From: Bicyclus anynana
Taxonomy: Eukaryota; Arthropoda; Insecta; Lepidoptera; Nymphalidae
DNA: 64,000 nt
Direction of reading: 5' to 3'
Assembly (NCBI RefSeq): GCF_947172395.1
Contig: NC_069108.1
Location: forward strand, 2,085,501-2,149,500
Shown here: positions 32,373 to 42,505 of the stretch, piece by piece
Layout of the letters: each line of letters starts with the position of its first letter
How positions within the stretch are numbered: position 1 is the first letter of the stretch
The notes under the pieces: generated by a model
Databases searched by the model: none
Seen by the model: the letters and a program-made list of their open reading frames with translations, nothing else
What the model was told of the DNA's origin: nothing
Position numbers and translations under genes: made by a program

Positions 32373-35300
32373 ATGAAAATTGATACAGAACGAGTAATCA
32401 TTGAAGTTCATCTGCGGCCCGTTTTGTGGGATAAACGCAATGAATTATACAAAAACAGGGACGCGAGGGAGGCTGCATGGAGAGATATTTTGAAGGAATT
32501 GGCACCTAACTACGAAAATTTGAGCGAAGAGGAAAGAAAAGTGGCGGGTATGTGTTTGGTTCATTATTTTATTTATACAAGCATCATTACTTTATTAATA
32601 TAAGCATAATTATTTAATTCACAAATAACATCAAAAACCTTCTAAAACCTTTTGAGTTTAGTTAATTAATTATATATCGGTGTTGCCAGGAGACTTTTCC
32701 TTCATTGATAAAGTAATCTGCAAATATATCTCTGATATTACTTGCCGACGTATTACTACTTTCAGTCTGCTGCCTGGGTAGTGGTCCCGTAAAACCATTT
32801 GTGACAAATGTATGGCTGACCATGTAGCCATCCCGTTTCCTTATGAAATTGTGAAGTAGACATGCCGTCTTGACTATTGATTGTGCTAGATCTAACTTGA
32901 CAGTCATGGATCTGTGAAATATTCTAAATTTATTTGACATAATTCCAAAAGTGCATTCTATGTACCTTCTAGCTCTGGACAGACGGTAATTAAATATTTT
33001 CTTTTTGTAAGGTAAATTATCACGAGCATAAGGCCGCATCATATGTGATGATAAACCAAATGCCTCATCTCCCACTATCACGAACGGCAACTTTGCTCTT
33101 ACACTAGATGGATAAGCTACTTCGGGGCAAATAATAGGCAACTCTTGCGGGTCAGGGATACCCAACGTGTTACTTTCCAGTTTCGTATACAATTGACTCC
33201 TTCTAAAGATGGTTGAATCGGCGTTGCTTCCACTGGTACCGACATTAATATATGTAAAATTATAATCAGCATCACACATTGCGAGGAGCACTACAGAATA
33301 ATATTTCTTATAATTAAAATATAGTGATCCACTGTGCGGCGGCCGAATCACTCTTATATGTTTTCCATCAATAGCACCCAAGCAATTAGGAAAATTTGTA
33401 TATGTGAGAAATCCCTCTGCGATTTCTTTCCATTTGATCCCATTAAGCTGTGGAATACATTCAGACTAGTTCAATCCATATTATGTAACAAACTTGTCTT
33501 ACTATTTCGCTAATTGTTGCAATTCCAATCATATAGGAATAGTGTAGATCAGTGAATGTATTACCAGTTGCCAAATATCTGAAAACAAAAACAATATATT
33601 AATAATATGATAACATAATATATTAATAATGCTGACATCAGACATAAGACAGCATGCACCGCTCGAATTTTACTTCAGAAGAAAAATAAATACCCGTGAA
33701 AGGGCACGGAAGTAGCTAGCGCTAGAAGTTTTTAATTCGTTTTAACTACAGTACTATAGCTACGTTAGATTTCTATGATTTGCCGAAAATGTTATCATAT
33801 CCAACTAATATCAGATTTGTACACACGGCCACAGATCAAGCTTCCCAAAACCAGTATAAACAGGACTCATGCGTTGTTTATTATCGTAGACGACTCGCCG
33901 CCCGGCGAGGCCCTAGCAAGTTCCGTTTATTGGTACTGGTTTTGGGTAACTTGATCTGAAACTGTGTGTACTTTTGCCACTTACTTATTATATTTTGTCA
34001 TTTCAGACAAGAAAATACAACAACGCTGGCGAACAGCAAGGGACACTTACCATAAAGACAAGATATCTGAAAAAAATCAGCCATCCGGCTCTGGGAGTAA
34101 GAAGAAGAAGAAATATTCTTACTATGACATTTTGACTTTCTTAGACAGTACAACGGAAACTGCTGGAGAAGAGTCACTCTGTGAAGAAATGTCTGAACAA
34201 AGTAATTTAGAAACACCTAATGAGTCCACGCAACCAGGTACTTCACGTCAAGAAAGTTCTCAACTAACATCACAACGTAATTTAGAAACACGTAATGAGT
34301 CCACGCAACCAGATACTTCACGTCAAGAAAGTTCTCAACTAACATCACAACGTAATTTAGAAACACGTAATGAGTCCACGCAACCAGATACTTCACGTCA
34401 AGAAAGTTCTCAACTAACATCACAACGTAATTTAGAAACACGTAATGAGTCCACGCAACCAGATACTTCACGTCAAGAAAGTTCTCAACTAACATCACAA
34501 CGTAATTTAGAAACACGTAATGAGTCCACGCAACCAGATACTTCACGTCAAGAAAGTTCTCAACTAACATCACAACGTAATTTAGAAACACGTAATGAGT
34601 CCACGCAACCAGATACTTCACGTCAAGAAAGTTCTCAACTAACATCACAACGTAATTTAGAAACACGTAATGAGTCCACGCAACCAGATACTTCACGTCA
34701 AGAAAGTTCTCAACTAACATCACAACGTAATTTAGAAACACGTAATGAGTCCACGCAACCAGATACTTCACGTCAAGAAAGTTCTCAACTAACATCACAA
34801 CGTAATTTAGAAACACGTAATGAGTCCACGCAACCAGATACTTCACGTCAAGAAAGTTCTCAACTAACATCACAACGTAATTTAGAAACACGTAATGAGT
34901 CCACGCAACCAGATACTTCACGTCAAGAAAGTTCTCAACTAACATCACAACGTAATTTAGAAACACGTAATGAGTCCACGCAACCAGATACTTCACGTCA
35001 AGAAAGTTCTCAACTAACATCACAACGTAATTTAGAAACACGTAATGAGTCCACGCAACCAGGTACTTCACGTCAAGAAAGTTCTCAACTAACATCACAA
35101 CGTAATTTAGAAACACGTAATGAGTCCACGCAACCAGATACTTCACGTCAAGAAAGTTCTCACCCAACATCAAAACAAAAACAAGTAAAATCTAAAAAGC
35201 AAGCACCATCTGAATTTGAGGCACAGTTATTAGAATGCTTAAAGTCTAATCAACTGGAGCTAGAAAGTGAGGATTTGGCTTTCTTTCAGTCTCTGCAGCC

Positions 35301-35682
35301 TTCATTAAAAAGATTCACTAGATATCAAAAACTAATGTTCAGAACAAAAGTGTTAAATATAGTTATGGAAATGGAAAGTCAAACACAACCTGCATACTAC
35401 AGTCCCATACCTACAACAAGTTCTAGTGCTTTTACTGAGCTTGACAGTTTGTCACCGATAAATCAAGATTACCAAACCAATAGTATAATCCAGGATACTT
35501 CGAGTCTTAACGACAATGCTATTAGTTCTGCTGCAGTGAATGACAATGAAACTCTTATTTCGACTGAAAGCGGCTTGTTTAATATCACGTCTTATGACGT
35601 AATTTATACCCCAGCAACAACATCGTCTACAGGCGAAAGAAATGTCAACGCTCAGGATACAAATTTACAAAGAAATGAATGA
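32373..35682 (+). CDS. Harbinger-2 MADF/BESS protein with 25-residue repeats, two exons
   Basis: Exon 1 is 32373-32547 (donor GGCGG/GTATGT) and exon 2 is 34007-35682 (acceptor CATTTCAG), in frame, about 616 residues. MADF: IIEVHLRPVLWDKRNELYKN, AWRDILKELAP, then QQRWRTARDTYHKDK and a Lys run. Residues from about 125 consist of thirteen repeats of NLETRNESTQPDTSRQESSQ plus LTSQR. A BESS motif follows (DLAFFQSLQPSLKRFTRYQK) and a Ser/Thr-rich tail. AATAAA lies at 35707. The repeats double the usual length. Although the partner transposase is broken, this gene is open throughout. Confidence 0.9.
33819..33971. mobile_element. Short palindromic MITE, copy a
   Basis: 153 bp with inverted ends starting GTACACACGGCCACAGATCA (left) and, reversed, GTACACACAGTTTCAGATCA (right), extending through GTTACCCAAAACCAG. 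It lies just upstream of the acceptor of MADF exon 2, inside the introns of both genes. No coding capacity. The parent family is unknown. Confidence 0.8.
34204..35178 (+). repeat. 75-bp coding minisatellite in MADF exon 2
   Basis: Thirteen tandem 75-bp units encoding 25 residues each. Ten central units appear identical at the DNA level; the first, twelfth and last differ (P for R, G for D, HPTSK at the end). Near-identity implies very recent expansion or homogenisation. The antisense strand is open for 318 codons because the unit length is a multiple of three; I treat that as a by-product. Confidence 0.95.
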
Positions 35683-35796
35683 TGTAAAATTTGATTTTTT
35701 AATTTATGAATAAAACTCTTTTTATTAAAATGAGTACGATTAACTTTTTTTCTCCAGTTTCTCATTAATTGTATGTTTAGTCATATGAGTGCGGTT

Positions 35797-35931
35797 GTAC
35801 ACACGGCACAGATCAAGTTACTCAAATCCAGTATAAGCGGGACTCCGACGGGTTACCTAAGTATGATAATACGCAAGGCGCGAGTTCCATTTATGCTGGT
35901 TTTGGGTAACTTGATCTGTGGCCATGTGTAC
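35797..35931. mobile_element. Short palindromic MITE, copy b
   Basis: 135 bp, same family as copy a, with left end GTACACACGGCACAGATCAA and reversed right end GTACACATGGCCACAGATCA. It sits about 110 bases after the MADF stop, in the transposase intron. Confidence 0.8.
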
Positions 35932-35972
35932 TTTATCAGATAAAAAAAAGGATTGTGTATCCACCTACGTTG

Positions 35973-36427
35973 AACGTACCAATCCCAAACCAATTAAGGA
36001 CTTTTTTTGACTTTAAATTACTGTCATGTGCAAACCTATAACTTTTATCTATATTATAATAAGTAGCGTGTGATGAAAGGTAGGAATGATTCCACGTTAA
36101 TGGTGACATTTTATGAGTAAAATAATCTTATTTTATGAAATTTCAACAATTAATAACCAATGACGCGTTACTTTACGATATTTCAAACAAAAAATCATTA
36201 TTATACCGTTTATTTAGACTGGATAATTACTAGAACATGTGTTGTATGATGTCTCAATAGTTGACCACGATGGTCAACTACCGAAAAAATCATTGATTTG
36301 ATTTTTGTTTAACATTTTTGCAGTTGACCAGAGTACATGACAAATTTTTTTTTTGCACATGTAAATTTACACATGACAGTAATTTGAAGTCAAAAAAGTC
36401 CTTTACTGGTTTGGGATTGGTACGTTT
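35973..36427. mobile_element. MITE with long inverted repeats, about 455 bp
   Basis: Inverted arms of about 60-70 bp begin AACGTACCAATCCCAAACCA at both ends (reversed at 36427) and run through GACTTTTTTGACTT and ACTGTCATGTG. AT-rich, no frame. A second, internal palindrome (GTTGACCA...TGGTCAAC) lies at about 36260-36280. It separates the MADF 3' end from transposase exon 1. Confidence 0.8.
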
Positions 36428-36987
36428 ATCCTACCTGTTCAAATCCCTTTCCACTAAATCATAGCAGGAAATTAAATATTTAAAATTTAAAACTTACCTT
36501 AATGTAATAGCGAGCCTCTCAATCGGTTGTATTGTAATCCTTCGTAAACTGCGTTTTTGTAGCTTATTCTCAATTTTACACAACAGTTCATCAAAAGAAC
36601 GAATGGACATTCGAAAGTAATTTTTAAATTTACGTTCATTATTTTGTAGTTTTCCAAAGTGTGTAACAAACGCCCCAGCAAGAAGCCTATTTTCAAGAAA
36701 GGGATCAACATGTACTCTTGTCTTCTTGTTTCGTCGTTTGTAAAGTATGTAAGCGATAGATATTCTTCTGACATTGATCATTTTTGAACACGTCTATACC
36801 GTTACGCAGCCCGTAGCAAACTGAAACTCATGCTGCGTATGATCCGCAGCGTGAAATTTTACGCATGCGGTCCAATCCCGCGTGCGTGAGCAAATCCGCG
36901 TGACACTAAAAGCGCCCTAATGCCGCGCGCTAATATTTTAAATATTACATAATATAATATGATATGGGCGAGAGTAGCCCACACCTA

Positions 36988-38640
36988 AACCTAAAAAAAA
37001 TACCTAAAAATGGAGTTGGCAAGGACAACAGGAGTTGTATGAGCAGTTAAAAAGGCAGAACGCAATTTTAGAAAATCTAATCAAGAGATAAGGTCAAAAC
37101 ACATATTAGACATCTAGATTGGAAGCTTTAAATAAATTAGAACCAATATTTAATCAAACACATTTGGAGATATGTGCAAAAGTTACTGCGGAGCAGGACA
37201 GTCGTCTTACTTTAAGGACGATTTGCAGGACAGTTTTCAGGCATCATTCTTGTTATCAAAGCTGTGTTTATGGATCACATTGCATTGGTTAACGCCCCCA
37301 TTCACAAAGCTTGCAGTCATGAGAAATCAATCACCAGCAGCTACAGTTCAGACAAAATTACCTAGGATTGAACTTCCAAAATTTTCAGGTCATTACACTG
37401 AGTGGCAAACCTTCTTTGATACGTTTGTGTCGCACATCCATGATAATATAACATAGACAGATGTACAAAAGCTCCATTACTTAAAGTAAAATTTAACAGG
37501 AGAACCTGAGATGTTATTAAGAAACTTACAAACAGCCGTAGAAAGGATCATATTTTGTTACCGCGTCAAAGGACTTGTCTCGGTAAGAGACATATAAAAT
37601 TTGAAGGCGTGCAAATTTATAATTACCTGTGGATGTGAGGAATGCCAAATCGTTAAACACATATAAATTAAAATTTAAATCTAAATTAAAATCTTAATTA
37701 AGAAAATATATACAGTGGTATTACCACCGTATATATTTTCAGCTGTTTTTGGTGTTTGCTTTCAGCTAACTGTAAAATAGTTAATAAAATTTATTTATAG
37801 TTGTTTCTCTGTAAGTGAATGTAAATTCTTTAAGAGAAATAAAGATTCATTGATCACAAACTTCCAAACTACAGCTGCAAACTACATAGAAGCGTCCAAA
37901 CGCTATAGTAACAAAAAGTACAACTGTAATGCTATTATGAAAACATTATTTGGGCAAAAATCGATACAAGTTGAATCTGCAACTGCAATTAAACACTTAC
38001 TGGATACAACAACTTCATGTTTGCATCAAACAATGTTGACATTAAAACCGATCAGTGGGATGCTATAATCATTCATCTGGTTGTATCGAGATTAGACAAT
38101 GAATCTCATCGACTATGGGAAACTGACATGGGTATAACCGATGAATTACCCAAATGGACTCTGTTCGCGCGCAGACGAGCGAGGGGAGCGGTCATGAGGA
38201 GCTGCGTGAGGGGGTCATCGGCGCCGGCACCGGGAGGCTACCAGCGCATTCATCATCAAATATTCCAGCCTACCGTACTACGTTTTAGTTTTATTTCCAA
38301 ATTTAACGCCAATTTCAATCCTTTGTAATGTAGTATATTCATGAAAATAAAGACATGAAAAAATAAATAAAAGTTTAAATGTTTACCTAAACAACTCAAC
38401 TAGAAAAGTTTCTAGAAACTAGATTTAGAAGTCTAGAAATGGTCAACTCAGGAAAACAGTCAAATAATACAACTAGATTAAAAATACAAGACGTAAAAAG
38501 TAAAACATTTCATTCTGCAATAAATCAGAACAAGAGTTCAACTGAACCAACATGCGCAATGTGCAATGTCCACAGTCCACACTACATTTATTATTGTACT
38601 GAGTTTAAAAAACAACCCGTGGTTGAAAGACAGAAAATGG
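36988..38640 (+). pseudogene. BEL/Pao gag fossil with insertions
   Basis: On the plus strand: KLPRIELPKFSGHYTEWQTF and TDVQKLHYLK (37340-37490), then after an interruption YNCNAIMKTLFGQKSIQVES, KTDQWDAIIIHLVVSRLDNE (37850-38160), a second interruption (about 38165-38385), and the zinc-knuckle block CAMCNVHSPHYIYYC with VVERQKMEQM (38550-38650). Stops and frameshifts occur throughout. It is a different, plus-strand BEL family from the one at 9931-18407. Confidence 0.75.
37555..37848. mobile_element. Non-coding insertion in BEL gag, possible solo LTR
   Basis: About 290 bp of AT-rich sequence splits two homologous gag blocks. It contains a perfect palindrome-like stretch (TATATACAGTGGTATTACCA...) at 37710-37735 and AATAAAGATTCATTGATCA near its right end. 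GATCA occurs on both sides (37548, 37853), a possible target duplication. The LTR interpretation is tentative. Confidence 0.4.
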
Positions 38641-39604
38641 AGCAGATGCGTAGGATTGACGTTGTGGGGATGGAGTAGGAGCAGATGCGTAGGATTGATG
38701 TTGTGGGGATGGAGTAGGAGCAGATGCGTAGGATTGATGTGGGGATGGAGTGGGAGCAGATGCGTAGGATTGATGTTGTGGGGATAGAGTAGGAGCAGAT
38801 GCGTAGGATTGATGTGGGGATGGAGTAGGAGCAGATGCGTAGGATTGATGTTGTGGGGATGGAGTAGGAGCAGATGCGTAGGATTGACGTTGTGGGGATG
38901 GAGTAGGAGCAGATGCGTAGGATTGATGTTGTGGGGATGGAGTAGGAGCAGATGCGTAGGATTGATGTGGGGATGGAGTAGGAGCAGATGCGTAGGATTG
39001 ATGTTGTGGGGATGGAGTAGGAGCAGATGCGTAGGATTGATGTGGGGATGGAGTAGGAGCAGATGCGTAGGATTGATGTTGTAGGGATAGAGTAGGAGCA
39101 GATGCGTAGGATTGTTGTTGTGGGGATAGAGTAGGATTGATGTTGTGGGGATGGAGTAGGAGCAGATGCGAAGGATTGATGTTGTGGGGATGGAGTAGGA
39201 GCAGATGCGTAGGATGATGTTGTGGAGATGGAGTAAGAGTATTAATAGGTACTGAATGAATGTACGGATAATGATATTGGTTTTTTAAAGAGATTGACGA
39301 TTCTTCTGTCAGTTTTCCAAGTTGCCCATAGAAAATGACTTCAGATATTATTTTTTTTGCAACATCTTGCTGGTGTTTACTTAAATTTTTCAATTGAATA
39401 CCATAGCCCATTCCTATGACTTCCCATTCATCTGTAATGGTAAGAAGTTTTTGAGCAGTATCAAATAGTTTCTCTTGCTTTTTTTGTAAGTTTAATCGCT
39501 TTTTTCTTGGGGCAGGTTCTTTTTATGTTATGTCTAGTTGACTTGGACGTTTTGGGTTGAGTGATTGACTACCAGATGGTTCATCCAATTCCAAACTGTG
39601 AAAC
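38641..39604 (-). pseudogene. MADF/BESS protein exon 2 fossil of a fourth Harbinger
   Basis: The minus strand opens after an acceptor-like AATATTTCAG at about 39604 and reads HSLELDEPSGSQSLNPKRPS, one in-frame TAA, KEPAPRKKRLNLQKKQEKL, then a BESS-like stretch (EWEVIGMGYGIQLKNLSKHQ, DVAKKIISEVIFYGQLGKL). After this comes a long 13-residue repeat, SPQHQSYASAPTP. It abuts BEL gag at 38640 without stop or terminal repeat, so it is truncated. No transposase partner was found nearby. Confidence 0.7.
38653..39223. repeat. 39-bp minisatellite (13-residue repeat)
   Basis: About fifteen units of 39 bp (GGATTGATGTTGTGGGGATG plus GAGTAGGAGCAGATGCGTA), with several 33-36 bp variants lacking GTTGTG. On the minus strand the unit encodes QSYASAPTPSPQH and variants, open across the array despite deletions of three-base multiples. 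Confidence 0.95.
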
Positions 39605-40080
39605 CTGAAATATTAAATTTCTCAATTACTGTTTGTTTCAGATGCCCACATCGGAAACTGACAAACTGACTGAGAAATTGCCCCAATCGCGCTACACACG
39701 CACCGACGGCAGGGACGACTTAGGAATCAAGGATAGACTCGCGCCCCTGTCGCCCTGCCGTCCATCCTCCCAAATTGACCCGGCATGCCTACACACATCT
39801 TTGCACACACACAATTAATGGCCATCCTTACTCCTACACCCTAGACTGCCCCTGCGGCAGCCCAGTTTCTTCTCTCGGGCCCGCAAGGGCCCAGGGGAGA
39901 CGCGACCGAAGCATGGCTTCCTGCGCGTGGATTCTGGCGCCTATCGTGAAGACGGTAGTGTCGTTTGGTTGGCATTTTCTTGCTGAGATAGAGACGCTAT
40001 CGCAGGGGTTTGACCCGCTTGTGGAAGGCGCTGCGCGTGTGTGGGGTTGACCCCCACGGCGGAAAGTTAACTCGCTTATG
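39605..40080. other. GC-richer unassigned segment
   Basis: 39640-40070 is GC-richer than its surroundings. The plus strand has a 91-codon frame from 39775 (ALPMASC-type text absent; SMASCAWILAPIVKTVVSFG is present) whose family I cannot name. It probably belongs to another repeat. Confidence 0.35.
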
Positions 40081-41000
40081 AAAACTTAAGTAAATTCTTC
40101 TAAAAATTTAACAATTCACGAAAGTATTGTACTGTGGCGAGAACGATTAAGAATTAGACAAATATTAATGGCAAAAGGCATAAATATGGAGTTCAATTAT
40201 ATGTACTAACAGATACAAATGGCTTAACGCAGAAAGTGCTTTTAGCTGGTGGGAGGATTCAGCCTTAGCTAGTTACCACCCTACCGACAAAGACGTACCG
40301 CCAAGCGATTTAGCGTTCCGGTACGATGTCGTGTAGAAACCGAAAAGAGTGTGGATTTCCATCCTCCTCCTAACAAGTTAGCCCGCTTCCATTTTAGATT
40401 ACATCATCACTTACCATCAGATGCGATTGTAATCAAGGGCTAACTTGTAAAGAAAAAAAAAGTGCATATGCATTGTGGATCAGATGATACTGTTTTTAAA
40501 GGCAAAGGCCATGCTTGGCATAACGCAGAAAGTGCATATGCATTGTGGATCAGATGATACTGTTTATAAAGGCAAAGGCCATGCTGATAAAGTTATTATG
40601 ATGCTTATGGAAGATTACCTAATCACAGGGCGCTCTCTCTGTACTGACAACTTTTATAATAGTGTGACACTAGCAGAAAAATTGTTGCAACAACGCACAT
40701 CTAACAGGCACGCTTAGAGCTAATCGAGTAAGGAATCCGGTGATAACTAAGTCGAAGATCGCTAGAGGTACATTGCTTACTAGATATAATGCACGTGGTG
40801 CCAATTATCGTCACCAACTAAAGAGATAAAAGGAATGTATTTATGCTTTAGACTGAACTTTACTCAGATTTCGTTGAATCTAAAAATAGATATGGTCGGG
40901 TTAAACAGAAACCAAAAGTTATAGTAGAATATAACAACTATATAAAAGATGTTGATCGAAAAGATCAAATGCTATTAAATAAGAATAACTAACTATCCGT
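40081..41000 (+). pseudogene. piggyBac-like transposase fossil, plus-strand copy
   Basis: Blocks on the plus strand: KNLTIHESIVLWRERLRIRQ (about 40105-40165), then after an insertion HMHCGSDDTVYKGKGHADKV and MLMEDYLITGRSLCTDNFYN (40535-40670), and VKQKPKVIVEYNNYIKDVDR with KDQML (40905-40980). These match the DDE_Tnp_1_7 domain of piggyBac. A 58-bp stretch is duplicated at about 40460-40590. Many stops. A second copy lies inverted at 42506-43320. Confidence 0.75.
40236..40460 (+). mobile_element. SINE or LINE-tail insertion in the piggyBac fossil
   Basis: A non-coding repeat beginning GCTGGTGGGAGGATTCAGCC and ending AAGGGCTAACTTGTAAAGA with an A run. It has the look of a common lepidopteran short interspersed repeat (ACCCTACCGACAAAGACGTA). 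AGAAAGTGC on the left and AAAAGTGC on the right may be its target duplication. Confidence 0.65.
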
Positions 41001-41029
41001 AAATTATTGTAATCTACTATCATCCATCA

Positions 41030-41210
41030 TTGTTATAAGTGCTATATTATTTTTAGTGCAACATTTTTGAATAGATGTATGTAATGTATTGTATCTATTT
41101 GCTGGTTTTCATCAGTCGCTTCTCTCACCACCACTATCATTGATCGCTCCTGTTCAGATTCGAGCTCTGCCCAACAAAGTTTATGTTACCCAGAAAACGT
41201 GGTGAGTAGA
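41030..41210 (+). repeat. piggyBac-linked segment, left arm of an inverted pair
   Basis: This segment (AGTGCTATATTATTTTTAGT ... CCCAGAAAACGTGGTGA) recurs inverted at 43330-43510 with about 90 percent identity. It follows the transposase block here but precedes it in the minus-strand copy. Confidence 0.8.
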
Positions 41211-41214
41211 AAAA

Positions 41215-42180
41215 ACTTGACGTGTTGACTAGAAATCAGAATAAACAGAATGGTCACGCTACGCAAACATTTGCTGGAGGTGTATTGACTGACAAACTGG
41301 ATGGCATCACGACCTACAATTGCTAGAAATTACAAAGGCGCATGACCTTGACCTTGGAGGGCCTATGGGGCTGTATTTTGGGCACGGATGAAAATCCTAC
41401 GCGTGGACAGCGAGCCCTCGCTAGAATTTGTCTTGACGTTAAACCATGTTGCGTACAACATATTCGCAACGCTACAACAGCAATGGAAGCCTGGAATAAT
41501 CTGGAGAAAACTTTTAAGGATAAAGGATTATTTCGCCAAGTAGTGCTACTAAGAAAATTGTATCACATGTCTTACACAGAATTCAAATTCATGGCTGAAT
41601 ACATTAACGCAGTACAACAATTAGCAGACATTGTAGGATTATTGATGACAGAGAGGTTGCAGAACTACTATTAAGCGGACTTCCTCAGGAGTAGGATACG
41701 CGTCAGGAATTGAGGTGTTGAATTTGCAAGACAACTTGACTAATGAAACTGTTAGAGCCCGCCTTCTACATGAAGATTTTAGGAGAAGCAAAAAAACAGA
41801 AAATAATAGTTCTGTTCTATTACAACAGAGGGAATGGAGAAACAGCTTTTGCTACCAGTAAGAAAATGATAATTTGTAATTACTGCAAAACACCTGAACA
41901 TATAAAGTCAAAATGTTTTAAGCTAACAAAGAGAAAGAAAGAAACAGAAATAAGACACATTAACTGCATCTGTACTAGCTGCTTTTTCCTTTAATGACTG
42001 GATAGTTGATTCAGGGTGTAGAAAGCATGTGCAAGAATAAACAATGGTTCGTAGATTTAGATATTAATAAGAAATGTATGGTAACAGTAGCAAACAATGA
42101 AAAATTAAATTGTAATGGTATTGGCAATGTTTATGTAACGTTTCCTAATAATAATAATATTAAGGTAAGGTGACTTTTAA
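41215..42180 (+). pseudogene. Ty1/Copia gag-protease fossil
   Basis: Plus-strand gag: LTLEGLWGCILGTDENPTRG, RALARICLDVKPCCVQHIRN, AWNNLEKTFKDKGLFRQVVL, followed by the zinc knuckle CNYCKTPEHIKSKC (C-x2-C-x4-H-x4-C, 41875-41915), then the protease start DWIVDSGC and VTVANNEKLNC (41995-42115). Frameshifts separate the blocks; integrase, RT and LTRs were not found. It lies between the two inverted piggyBac copies. Confidence 0.8.
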
Positions 42181-42324
42181 TAATACAATTTTATATAAAT
42201 ATGATAACAATGTAGATAATAATAATTCGTATAATGAAAATTATTTAACAATTAATAATTATAATATAAACCTTTTTATTAATTTTTGCCGGAAATCTAA
42301 AAATTACATGGATCTACTATTGTC

Positions 42325-42505
42325 ACCGTGAAAGCCCAGTGGATATGACCTCTGCCTCCGATTACGGAGGGTGTGGGTTCGAATCCGGTCCGGGGCATGC
42401 ACCTCCAATTTTTCAGTTGTGTGCATTTTAAGAAATTAAATATCACGTGTCTCAATCGGTGAAGGAAAACATCGTGAGGAAACCTGCATACCAGAGAATT
42501 ATCCT
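42325..42505 (+). mobile_element. tRNA-derived SINE, copy 2 (5' half)
   Basis: An A-box-like AAGCCCAGTGGATATGACC at about 42332 and a perfect B box GGTTCGAATCC at 42376-42386 mark a tRNA-derived RNA polymerase III promoter. The body continues to CCTGCATACCAGAGAATT. The 3' half is missing. It is the best-preserved head of the four copies. Confidence 0.85.

Larger units (their letters stand above)
32662..36781 (-). pseudogene. Harbinger-2 transposase with one frameshift, two exons
   Basis: Exon 1 is 36781-36498 (ATG, donor TTAAG/GTAAGT) with LENRLLAGAFVTHFGKLQ and FKNYFRMSIRSFDELLCKIE. Exon 2 starts at 33578 (acceptor TTGTTTTCAG): RYLATGNTFTDLHYSYMIG. At about 33466 the frame hits TGA; a one-base extra insertion restores agreement with relatives (ECIPQLNGIKWKEIAEGF). 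From there it is open to 32662 with all catalytic residues: NCLGAIDGKHIRV, IVGDEAFGL, RARRYIECTFGI. It is one indel away from intact, so it is recently dead or a sequencing error. Confidence 0.85.
32132..36917. mobile_element. PIF/Harbinger element 2, interlocked genes, transposase frameshifted
   Basis: Inverted ends start GGGCGCTTTTAGTGTCACGC and are identical for 46 bp, then similar for about 12 more. TAA flanks at 32129-32131 and 36918-36920. Order: MADF exon 1 (+), transposase exon 2 (-), MADF exon 2 (+), transposase exon 1 (-). Three MITE-like insertions enlarge the introns and spacer. The ends differ entirely from those of Harbinger-1 and -3. Confidence 0.92.
22178..36983 (-). mobile_element. 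CsRn1-type Ty3/Gypsy element with nested insertions
   Basis: Two LTRs with matching ends (TATAGGG...CCCACA on the plus strand) are flanked by CCTA at 22174-22177 and 36984-36987. In minus-strand order: right LTR, primer site TGGTGACCCC, gag, pol, polypurine tract GGGAGGGAG, left LTR. The primer site matches the 3' end of tRNA-Trp and the gag has a C-x2-H-x9-C-x3-C motif, both features of the CsRn1/Kabuki group. Three DNA transposons lie inside: Harbinger-1 near the pol end, mariner and Harbinger-2 in the right LTR. Without them the element is about 4.7 kb. Confidence 0.9.
29871..36983 (-). repeat. Gypsy right LTR (5' LTR), split into three by nested transposons
   Basis: LTR pieces are 29871-29897, 31965-32131 and 36918-36983. 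Removing mariner (with one TA) and Harbinger-2 (with one TAA) gives about 255 bp, matching the 257-bp left LTR. The LTR is therefore a single copy hit twice. Promoter function would be destroyed. Confidence 0.9.

Noticed and set aside
34217..35173. 318-codon antisense ORF across the 75-bp repeats
   Set aside because: It arises because the unit length is a multiple of three and one antisense frame lacks stops. It has no independent start or domain and lies in the transposase intron.
38566..39084. Plus-strand Trp/Gly/Arg-rich repeat ORFs
   Set aside because: They are the antisense of the 13-residue MADF repeat and contain frame breaks at unit variants.
42325..42505. tRNA gene
   Set aside because: A and B boxes are present, but the sequence cannot fold as a full tRNA and it continues into the SINE body; other copies occur in the window.
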